Assembly (NCBI GenBank): GCA_023391425.1
Contig: JAEWAX010000081.1
Coordinates: forward strand, 1-55,231
Direction: 5' to 3'
From: Bacillota bacterium
Lineage (GTDB): Bacteria > Bacillota > Clostridia > Acetivibrionales > DSM-1351
DNA length: 55,231 bases
In this document: positions 46,501-52,565 of the stretch, piece by piece
How the letters are laid out: the number at the start of each line of letters is the position of its first letter
Position numbering within the stretch: position 1 is the stretch's first letter
Notes under the pieces: model-generated
What the model saw: only the letters and a program-made list of their open reading frames with translations
What the model was told of the DNA's origin: nothing
The model's database searches: none
Translations under genes and position numbers: made by a program

Positions 46501-48602
46501 GAAGTACAGTAACTGGATCAGCAATCGGAATAAATGCTGCTACTTTAAATTGGACTCCTGCAACAGACGATACCGCAGTAGCTGGTTATGACATCTACAA
46601 TGGAGACGAAAAAATCGGTACAGTATTAGCCAATATGAACAGTTATAATGTCACAGGCCTTGAAGCAGGTACTGAATATACATTTACAGTTCAGGCATAT
46701 GATGATGCAGGCAATATCAGTACAAATGGACCAACAGTTACATTGTCTACTAAAGTAGACAACGGTGAAGGTGATACACAAGCACCAACCTGGCCGGAAG
46801 GAAGCAGTATTACAACATCAGATATCACAACAGATGGTGTAACTCTTACCTGGCCTAAAGCACAGGATAATATAGAAGTAACAGAATATGTTGTGTTTGA
46901 AGGTGATAAACAGTTGGGATCAGTACCAGGAAATGAAAATAGCTGTATAATATCAGGCTTAGCAGCAGGTACTGAATATACATTTACTATCATTGCAATA
47001 GATGCAAGCTTTAATTATAGCGATCCTGGACTTACAGCAACTATAACCACTATGTCTGATTATGAACCTAAGGATACAACTGCACCAACTTGGCCACAGG
47101 GTACACTAACAGCATCCAATGTATCAACCAGCGGACTTACATTAACATGGACACCAGCAAAGGATGATACTGCAGTAACTGGCTACAAGATATACAGAGG
47201 AATAGATTTAATAGGAACTGTGACAGGATCAGCCATAAGCTTTGATGTTACTGGATTATCATCTGGTACAACATATACATTTATGGTTCAAGCAGGAGAT
47301 GCAGCTGGAAACTGGAGTAAAAACGGTCCATCAGCCAATGTATCTACTTCTTCAAATGGAAGTGGAAGTGGAAGCGGAAGTGGAAGTGGAAACGGAAGCA
47401 ATAGTGGAAACGGAAGTTCAGGAGGTACAACAACACCAGTAACATCTTCACAGGTTGAGGTTAAGCCAGTATTAATCGGATCAACTGCAAAAGCAGAAGT
47501 AAGCGCTGATAATCTGAAAAAAGCTCTAGAAGCAGCTAAAGCAGATAGCGACGGAAGCAAAACAGTTACACTTAAGGTTGCAGAGGTAACAGGTGCTAAA
47601 AACTATAGCATAGAATTGCCAAAGACTTCCTTAACTGAAAGCAGCAATAATAGTCTGAAAATAGAAAGCCCTATAGGAACAGTAGTTGTACCAAGTAACA
47701 TGTTTGATTCAAAAGAAGTAAACGGGGACAAGGTACAGCTTACAATAGGTCTTAAAGATCAGACTACTATCAAGAATGAAGATGTAAAGCAAACAGTTGG
47801 AAACAGACCTGTAATTGAAGTAAATGCAACTGCCAATGGAAGTACACTTTCACTAAATAATCCTGAGGCAGCTATAAAAGTATCACTTGATTACAAACCA
47901 ACAGCAGAGGAACTCAAGAACCCAGAACACATTACAGTATGGGCTATTAAAGAAAACGGTGCTGCTGAGGCAGTAACAAGCGGAAGATACGATGCAAAGA
48001 CAGGTAAGGTAACCTTTACAACAAATGACTTAGGTAACTATGCAGTAGTATATGTCAACAAGACCTTTGAAGATATAGACAGCTACACATGGGCAAAGAA
48101 CAAAATAGAAGTTATGGCATCAAAGGGAATTATAGGCGGAACATCCGAGACAACCTTTACACCTGGTAATAACATCACAAGAGCAGATTTCATAGTACTT
48201 TTGGTGAAGGCACTTGGACTCAATGCAAAAGTAGATGACAACTTTGATGATGTTGCAGCGGGAACCTACTACTACAATTCATTAGCTATAGCAAAGAAAC
48301 TTGGAATAACAACCGGAGTTGGAGACAATAAGTTCGACCCTAAGGCAAATATTTCAAGACAGGATATGATGGTACTTGTAAAGAAAGCAATGGAAACGGC
48401 TGGAAAAGACATAAATAACGGTTCAGCAACAGATATTGCAAACTACAAGGACGCAGCACATGTATCCAGCTATGCACAGGATGCGGTAGCAGCATTAGTA
48501 AAAGAAGGAATTATAGCAGGCAGTGATAACAAGCTCAATCCAAAGAAAACAGCAACCAGAGCAGAAACTGCTGTAATTATCTACAAGCTGTACAATAAGT
48601 AA
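40596..48602 (+). CDS. Giant SLH-anchored multidomain protein with GH141-like beta-helix domain
   Basis: The 2668-residue protein starts with TTG 40596, 8 nt after AGGAGGT. Approximate order: signal peptide with a repetitive Asn/Leu/Ser n-region (1-55); right-handed beta-helix domain resembling GH141 (about 64-870, starting YVSPTGSDTNDGS and including NDSGAIYSLG); Ig-like segments; LamG-like lectin fold (about 1077-1320); FIVAR-like helical segment (about 1335-1407); CBM9-like module (about 1408-1602); a short FN3-like segment; a second LamG-like copy (about 1698-1953); three FN3 domains (about 1963-2250); Gly/Ser linker; a beta-rich pre-SLH region; three SLH repeats (about 2490-2668). Characterised GH141 members include an alpha-L-fucosidase and a xylanase. 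The activity here is inferred from resemblance. Confidence 0.9.
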   Translation: MKNYVLYNLSNNLPNNLSNNLSKNVSKRCISLFLSLAIVFSSLLTFSAFPMVASAAGETPTQATIYVSPTGSDTNDGSQASPFKTLAKAKEFVRTLPKTGGDIVVQIADGFYPLDETLVFDKNDSGSATCTIRYEAAPGAKPVISGGEMLEKGVWTEATDLTQTGGLKAYKTTLNRSEKLRAIYVNDKRANMTLSPQIASTNRTTTGTPTVSFNGTDNPWAWQNGSNIRAAIVFSASVGLTKDTKNPQNIEAESLGGARWARPFVCFASAEAAPAASGMTGGTMLRFQMPYAAISQSLGNNTQYNPNNNQVIRNAFEFLNKRGDFYFDQAASTLYYIPLEGEDINTAEVVIPKLETVVDIRGIPVGDRLNPVQGSNEGRVTNITFNGLTFAHTDYKLYELTGTYTLSDGTGPVTTSSRGFASVQGCIVNKVYFPSNINWHETFYRGYDIPPAAVMVNAARNIKVLNGEIGFTGFNGIHLENDVKDVEVTGNYIVDTLSSGVVVGHPTHIYENDKPTVHESIDKNIASWAGVDKEKYKAGTEAVPQDIYITNNFLYRNCYGFPGANSLTSFYTTNMSVLHNYLYDSTYGAMSIGWGWCEYDGYGFNGTQAGGPYTGTSETSKGRSPEISTTSRNNHINYNRVEEICTVVNDSGAIYSLGRQGDPGNLPDGGTWDTVNNLTSSPVTDPNSNWNPNNWSNFTEMNYNFLNPNATNRPQDSNNWTNGFHPDEGSTFIKMIGNVVQSKLSYAPGQSRAYEFNNWKRKGDMYAVDGYVDGNNNQNGGPRITYNSYKSEDRIWPIKGNEIVLNSGLTDEYVNMVPKSLIADTEYELASNVILGKGETLNRRGLLKPEDTVWLAPANTTTFVEGTTMTKAAGDAKTINAPTAAGEYKLYIVYGDGITPTATSKYTAYVDTSASAVNVEDGKSYEVSAVQPLKLTLSQDYTYTLNGKPVVNGYQIATEGSWTLVLSTPTKPNYKTINFTTTVSEANKLLTADVQVAPGGTVRFAYDLNDPTKKIGISSPSNGNFDGGEDETITSGDKLGITVPTLPGTYVVFVLSKDNAVLSQSHARVVVRDMTPVDIPRDGLDLWLKADEGVRTDETGNITEWKNMGQIPATLVPANVPGSGGDGLGQPSGNPKLQKDVYDYVNFDAASRPLKAAGFKDYNGKSQMTIFTLANPKTKANNSSDQSGLVYFGLNESYENWAANDGWSGLNLGVGTDRVTLRFGNAVAWSGGGSTFATNIGSLTSVRAQLNGTNRSVYVNNSLIGSATNSTALKGNRSDLGIGYTMSAVTPYRFLGQVAQVLIYDRVLTDDEISKVETYFNLVKAGGGGPANPVSQAVDKTLLTNLINDVNNLDNEIYTVDSWNAFANALSVAQTAVTNADIGQEEADNSYYALRDAFKALTVKPSGIGTAAYGTPTLGGEQLDPLWDKTETLPNLKHLTMANGPTSGTTKVLWDDANLYVLVRVKDPVLNSSSANAHEKDSVEIFVDETNSKATSYGTGMGQYRINYLNEKSFNPGSISTGFESYAKVVDGGYYIETKIPFKAVVNSVPVVPKIGHVIGFDSQINDAGSSGSRQDVIMWHDESGSSWNNGSKWGVVTLVGEDAEKVPYDGEVIAPSANTIKHNNVTLKAIPGYEYAFVLKDAPAPTAFTSAFTFTGLNPDTEYDFYQRVAETALTLASTAAKTTIRTAKTPAGPDPLVPLAGLDVWLKADDVNIVKDADNRVLEWANLVNGDVLTPVNPAAAAKLMRDEEAAVPYNYINFDSLDSRLEGNILKNYNGSTQMSVIVVTQPTAKHNDFGGYGDKFSPVYINTVGDWGGMGITATTDGVHGRFGNGMGPWVGAENDGPAPVVRKQVNIDSLVSIIGTKNANVLSVNINNKDGEIGNAVDSSVRRNEFKNLGTILGVGGVLNDEASNRTEANAFKGRIAEVMIYDHALTADELGSVNTYISEKYFSVPTPPEDTTAPIWPEGSTVTGSAIGINAATLNWTPATDDTAVAGYDIYNGDEKIGTVLANMNSYNVTGLEAGTEYTFTVQAYDDAGNISTNGPTVTLSTKVDNGEGDTQAPTWPEGSSITTSDITTDGVTLTWPKAQDNIEVTEYVVFEGDKQLGSVPGNENSCIISGLAAGTEYTFTIIAIDASFNYSDPGLTATITTMSDYEPKDTTAPTWPQGTLTASNVSTSGLTLTWTPAKDDTAVTGYKIYRGIDLIGTVTGSAISFDVTGLSSGTTYTFMVQAGDAAGNWSKNGPSANVSTSSNGSGSGSGSGSGNGSNSGNGSSGGTTTPVTSSQVEVKPVLIGSTAKAEVSADNLKKALEAAKADSDGSKTVTLKVAEVTGAKNYSIELPKTSLTESSNNSLKIESPIGTVVVPSNMFDSKEVNGDKVQLTIGLKDQTTIKNEDVKQTVGNRPVIEVNATANGSTLSLNNPEAAIKVSLDYKPTAEELKNPEHITVWAIKENGAAEAVTSGRYDAKTGKVTFTTNDLGNYAVVYVNKTFEDIDSYTWAKNKIEVMASKGIIGGTSETTFTPGNNITRADFIVLLVKALGLNAKVDDNFDDVAAGTYYYNSLAIAKKLGITTGVGDNKFDPKANISRQDMMVLVKKAMETAGKDINNGSATDIANYKDAAHVSSYAQDAVAALVKEGIIAGSDNKLNPKKTATRAETAVIIYKLYNK
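40616..40675 (+). repeat. 12-bp tandem repeats inside the signal-peptide coding region
   Basis: Five consecutive 12-bp units start at 40616. Units 1 and 3 are identical (CAATCTATCAAA), units 2 and 4 differ by one base each, and unit 5 is degenerate. They encode NLSN/NLPN/NLSN/NLSK/NVSK. Copy-number change would keep the frame and only change n-region length. Confidence 0.85.
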
Positions 48603-48664
48603 GACAACCATTTTTAATAAAAAAACGGTATCGTTAGCATCCTGCTAGAGGTACAGAATATCAG

Positions 48665-48716
48665 AAATACCATCATCCGGCTAGATATAATCAAAGAGCC
48701 GGGCGATGGTATTTTT
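48665..48716 (+). terminator. Terminator after the giant surface-protein gene
   Basis: AAATACCATC (48665-48674) and GATGGTATTT (48705-48714) pair perfectly, with an inner CCGGC/GCCGG stem, then T-rich sequence. Confidence 0.88.
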
Positions 48717-48795
48717 GGTTTTTTTGTGAATAGTTTGGGGAAGTCGGTATATTATGATTGGCAACAGCAGAAACATGTAAAGTGGATGTCGCCCT

Positions 48796-49650
48796 TCAAC
48801 GTAATCTGTCCCGAGAAGGGGGATGTCCATAATACTTTTTATAGAGTCTTGAAAAGTAATTTCCATTACAGAATCCAACTAGATCAGGTATTTGAATTAT
48901 AGGAATATCTGTGCCCATCAATATTTTTCTGGCCTGCTCCAGGCGAAACAAGGTAAGGTATTCAACAAAGGTTTTACCAGTGTAGCCTTTAAAAAGTCTT
49001 GAGAAATGCTGGATGCTCAGGTGACAGTATTTACTCATATGGCTAATGGTAATATGTTCGCTATAATGAAGATTCAAATAATCCAATGAAGATTTTATCA
49101 AATGTGTCGAATCCGATATTTTATTATTCTCAAAAAAGTTTTCCGGCAGAATGTCATGAACCAAGGAAAAAAGCAGTATCAGCAAACTTTTGATTCTTGC
49201 CTGATATCCTTTATTTTTTTGTGTGCTTTCTCTACGAATTTCATAGACTAGGTCAAAACATTTTGTATAAGCATTATTCTGGACAGACAAAAGAATGGGT
49301 TCATACATTCCTATTGACATAAATGGTGAGAATACATCAGAGATATGTGAATCTGTACGTAGCCCTTCAAAAAGACTTTCACCTGCTACTATAGCGTAAT
49401 AGTCACAGCTTCCATTAGGAAAAATACTGTGAAGGCTTCCTGGTGGTATCAGTACCAGCTGCTTTTCTGATACTGAAAAACTGCAACCATTGACATATAC
49501 AGTACAGTTGCCATTTTGTGCAGAAACTAATTCAAAATGGTTATGCCAATGTGGGAGTGTATTTGAGTTTTTTATAAAAAAGCAGTTAAATGGAAAAGTT
49601 GTTTCCTCAAATCTTATGTGCTCATAATTACTGGCATTTGTAAATTCCAT
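48796..49650 (-). CDS. AraC-family transcriptional regulator with cupin sensor domain
   Basis: The 284-residue protein has an N-terminal cupin/AraC-binding fold (about 15-150, including PHWHNHFELV) and a C-terminal double helix-turn-helix (about 185-284, with KGYTGKTFVEYLTLFRLEQARK). Such regulators bind a sugar and activate catabolic genes. The start is ATG 49650, 7 nt after AGGAG. An upstream frame from 49683 lacks a ribosome site. It follows a second AraC gene on the same strand by 85 bp. Both lie divergent from the GH4-GH31 genes. Confidence 0.9.
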   Translation of the reverse strand: MEFTNASNYEHIRFEETTFPFNCFFIKNSNTLPHWHNHFELVSAQNGNCTVYVNGCSFSVSEKQLVLIPPGSLHSIFPNGSCDYYAIVAGESLFEGLRTDSHISDVFSPFMSIGMYEPILLSVQNNAYTKCFDLVYEIRRESTQKNKGYQARIKSLLILLFSLVHDILPENFFENNKISDSTHLIKSSLDYLNLHYSEHITISHMSKYCHLSIQHFSRLFKGYTGKTFVEYLTLFRLEQARKILMGTDIPIIQIPDLVGFCNGNYFSRLYKKYYGHPPSRDRLR

Positions 49651-49735
49651 TTGATATCTCCTAATCAGTATAAAATTGTTCAAGTATGATTATTAAAAGG
49701 AACCCTAATTTTTGTTGCTGTGGAGCAATGTACGC

Positions 49736-50650
49736 TTATTTTTTAAACAGAGCCTGATTGCTAAAATCTCCATTCTCATCTGCATACCATTGCACCATTC
49801 CTGTATCAGCTGTTATATTCTGTCCCTTAAGTTTTCTGTATTTCTGGGGACTCATTTTGTAAAATTTCTCAAAAGTATATCCGAAATGCTGACGGCTATT
49901 AAAACCAAGATGAAATGCAATATCAGTGATATTCATGCTACTGTTATTGAGTAGAAAAGTAGCATGTTCCATCCGAATCCTGTTGACGTAAGTCATAATT
50001 CCACACTGGAATTGCTTTGAAAACAGGGTTTGTAGATAGGTATGGTTTATTCCTACCTGTGCTGCAATGGTTTCAACGCTTAAATCTTCATAAATATGTT
50101 GACTAATGTATTTCTGAGCTTTCTTCAAGTGCAAAATTCCCATATAATGACCATCTAGTGCTGAAGAACGGGTAAGTTCTATAAATATTCTAAAAAAAAG
50201 TATACGAAGCAGAAAGTGGTCGCTGATATTTTTCTTTTCAAGCTCTGAAATAAGGTCCTTTAAAGCATACTCTACCTTGCCGTTGTCATTGAGAATAAGA
50301 AAATCCTCTTTGTTTTCAACAAACCTCCGATAAGCTTCACAGTTGCCCCACAACTCATTTAAATCAATTTCACTTTTATCTGGGCGGCAAGTAAACTCTA
50401 GATTTAATATTGTACATGGCGAATTTGATTTAACATATAAGCAGTGAGGTACATTCTGATCAATAAAAATAAACTGATTTTGTTTAAGATTAAACATTTC
50501 ATCTTTAACTGAAACTACACAGCTGCCTAAAACTACATACATTATTTCGCAACGGTTGTGAGTGTGAGTAGTCATCTGAAATTCAGTAAGATTCAAGGCA
50601 TAAAATGCTTCAGGTTTTGCATAACGGTTGCGGAGGTCATATATACTCAT
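49736..50650 (-). CDS. AraC-family transcriptional regulator with cupin sensor domain
   Basis: This 304-residue protein has an N-terminal cupin domain (about 20-130, with THTHNRCEIMYVV) and a C-terminal AraC double helix-turn-helix (about 170-275, ending FEKFYKMSPQKYRKLKG). A non-HTH tail of about 30 residues follows. ATG 50650 is preferred because GGATGG lies 7 nt before it. The GTG at 50680 and ATG at 50665 have poorer sites. It is divergent from the GH4 gene (290 bp between starts) and is the likely direct regulator of the GH4-GH31 pair (inference). Confidence 0.88.
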   Translation of the reverse strand: MSIYDLRNRYAKPEAFYALNLTEFQMTTHTHNRCEIMYVVLGSCVVSVKDEMFNLKQNQFIFIDQNVPHCLYVKSNSPCTILNLEFTCRPDKSEIDLNELWGNCEAYRRFVENKEDFLILNDNGKVEYALKDLISELEKKNISDHFLLRILFFRIFIELTRSSALDGHYMGILHLKKAQKYISQHIYEDLSVETIAAQVGINHTYLQTLFSKQFQCGIMTYVNRIRMEHATFLLNNSSMNITDIAFHLGFNSRQHFGYTFEKFYKMSPQKYRKLKGQNITADTGMVQWYADENGDFSNQALFKK

Positions 50651-50754
50651 GTTTTTTCCATCCATTCCTTCAATTGTCACTTGATAGCTTAAACAAAAAA
50701 TTACAGCAATTTTACATATTAAATACTATCGATTTAAGTGTTACATTACCTTTT

Positions 50755-50815
50755 GATAATAATTCAAAAATAAAAAAAATACAACAATATATTGCATTTC
50801 AAAAAGATAATAATT
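50755..50815. promoter_or_regulatory. Direct repeat between the AraC regulator and GH4 gene
   Basis: GATAATAATT occurs at 50755-50764 and 50806-50815, in the same direction and 51 bp apart. AraC-type proteins commonly bind spaced direct repeats. The low complexity makes chance possible. Confidence 0.3.
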
Positions 50816-50940
50816 ATTTATTACACGCCAATAGACACAAACATATATACTAATGACAGATGGTTAAAGAATAATATAGTTTTAATTTTCCATTAAATTA
50901 AAAAATTCAATAAAATAATTTATAACAGGAGTGAGTTATT

Positions 50941-52410
50941 ATGAGTTTTAAAGTTGCTTTTATAGGAGCCGGTAGTCTGGTCTTTGCAAGAACACTTTTT
51001 ACTGACATCATGTCGGTACCTGAGTTCAGAAATATTGAAATAGCTTTTACCGACATTAACCAGGATAACCTTCAAAAGGTTACAGACCTGTGTCAAAGAG
51101 ACCTTGAATCGAATGGAATTACTACAAAAATACAGTCGACAACCAACCGCCGAGAGGCTTTCAAAGATGCAAAATACATTATAAATTGTGTTCGTATAGG
51201 GGGATTAGAAGCTTTTGAAACAGATATAGACATCCCACTTAAATATGGTGTTGACCAATGTGTTGGAGATACCCTTTGCACAGGTGGTATCATGTATGGT
51301 CAACGTGTTATAGCTGCAATGCTTGATTTTTGTAAAGATATAAGAGAGGTTTCAGCTCCCGGGGCTATTATGTTGAATTATTCAAACCCTAATGCGATGG
51401 CAACCTGGGCCTGCAACAAATATGGTGGAGTTCGCACCATAGGTCTATGTCATGGTGAAATTCACGGTGAAGATCAGATTTCAGAAGTTCTTGGTATTCC
51501 AAGAAATGAGCTTGACATTATCTGTGCAGGCATTAACCATCAAACCTGGTACATATCGGTAAAACATAAAGGGAAAGAAATGTTGGATAAAATTCTTTCC
51601 GGTTTCGAAGCGCACGAGAAATTTAGTGAGCAAGAAAAGGTCAGAATTGACGTGTTAAAACGTTTTGGATATTATTCAACAGAGTCAAATGGGCACCTTT
51701 CTGAGTATGTGGCATGGTATCGCAAGAGACCTCATGAAATATTAAAGTGGATAAATCTTGACAGTTGGATAAACGGTGAGACAGGCGGTTACTTGAGAAT
51801 AACCAGAGAAGAGCGTAACTGGTTTGAAACTGATTTTCCAAAAATTCTTGCTGAGCCTCCTAAAAAATTTGATGGTTCTTCCAGAGGACGTGAACATTGC
51901 TCCTATATAATTGAGTCCCTGGAAACAGGCAGGAAGTACAGAGGTCATTTTAATATTATGAATGAAGGATGTATTACCAACCTTCCATATGAATCGGTGG
52001 TTGAAGTCCCATGTTATGTGGATGGCAATGGAATATCAGTTCCTAAAATAGGTGACCTGCCCTTGGGTTGTGCAGCTGTTTGCTCACAATCGATATGGGT
52101 TCAGCGCTTGGCGGTGGAGGCCGCAGTATCAGGTGATGTAAATCTGCTCAAGCAGGCCGCTTTGATGGATCCCCTCACAGGAGCTGTTTGCAATCCTCCT
52201 GAGATATGGCAGATGATTGACGAGATGCTGATAGCACAGGAATCGTGGCTTCCCCAGTATACAAACGCTATTAAGGCAGCTAAAGAGAGAGTAGCTCAGG
52301 GTGGCTTGATTCCAACAAATGAAGGTTACATGGGAGCAGTAAGGCAAAAGGTAAAAACTCCAGAGGAAGTGGCTGCAGAACGAGAATCGAGAAGTATCAC
52401 AGCAGATTAA
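50941..52410 (+). CDS. GH4 glycosidase (alpha-galactosidase / alpha-glucuronidase type)
   Basis: The 489-residue cytoplasmic GH4 enzyme uses NAD+ and a divalent metal in an oxidation-elimination mechanism. Seen: the N-terminal NAD fold VAFIGAGSLVF, substrate stretch NYSNPNAM, metal-binding Cys170 followed by H171-G172-E173, and H200 in GINHQ. C-H-G at this place differs from CN[IV]P and CD[MS]P, which mark 6-phospho-glycosidases. A non-phosphorylated substrate is therefore likely. From memory, CHG is associated with alpha-glucuronidase/galacturonidase members and CHSV with alpha-galactosidases. Specificity stays open. AGGAGTGAG precedes the ATG. There is no signal peptide. The GH31 gene follows after 155 bp. 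Confidence 0.88.
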   Translation: MSFKVAFIGAGSLVFARTLFTDIMSVPEFRNIEIAFTDINQDNLQKVTDLCQRDLESNGITTKIQSTTNRREAFKDAKYIINCVRIGGLEAFETDIDIPLKYGVDQCVGDTLCTGGIMYGQRVIAAMLDFCKDIREVSAPGAIMLNYSNPNAMATWACNKYGGVRTIGLCHGEIHGEDQISEVLGIPRNELDIICAGINHQTWYISVKHKGKEMLDKILSGFEAHEKFSEQEKVRIDVLKRFGYYSTESNGHLSEYVAWYRKRPHEILKWINLDSWINGETGGYLRITREERNWFETDFPKILAEPPKKFDGSSRGREHCSYIIESLETGRKYRGHFNIMNEGCITNLPYESVVEVPCYVDGNGISVPKIGDLPLGCAAVCSQSIWVQRLAVEAAVSGDVNLLKQAALMDPLTGAVCNPPEIWQMIDEMLIAQESWLPQYTNAIKAAKERVAQGGLIPTNEGYMGAVRQKVKTPEEVAAERESRSITAD

Positions 52411-52491
52411 AGTCAAGTTTGTCATATTTGGTAATCTCCGAAATCGGATAAAAATGTTCAAATAAGACAGATAAATGTGCAAATCAGAGGT

Positions 52492-52500
52492 TGATATAAT
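52492..52500 (+). promoter_or_regulatory. Candidate extended -10 promoter of the GH31 gene
   Basis: TGATATAAT (TGnTATAAT) lies at 52492-52500, 66 bp before the ATG. No good -35 box is seen. It may give GH31 expression independent of GH4. Confidence 0.4.
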
Positions 52501-52565
52501 GCTTTTTGGATTCTAAAATGATAATATCATACAAATAAAAACTCGTCTAATAAGGAGATACCAAT

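Noticed and set aside
40604..47560. Many antisense ORFs of 60-160 codons inside the giant gene
   Set aside because: They follow the codon pattern of the true frame, lack ribosome sites and known domains, and lie opposite clearly conserved domains.
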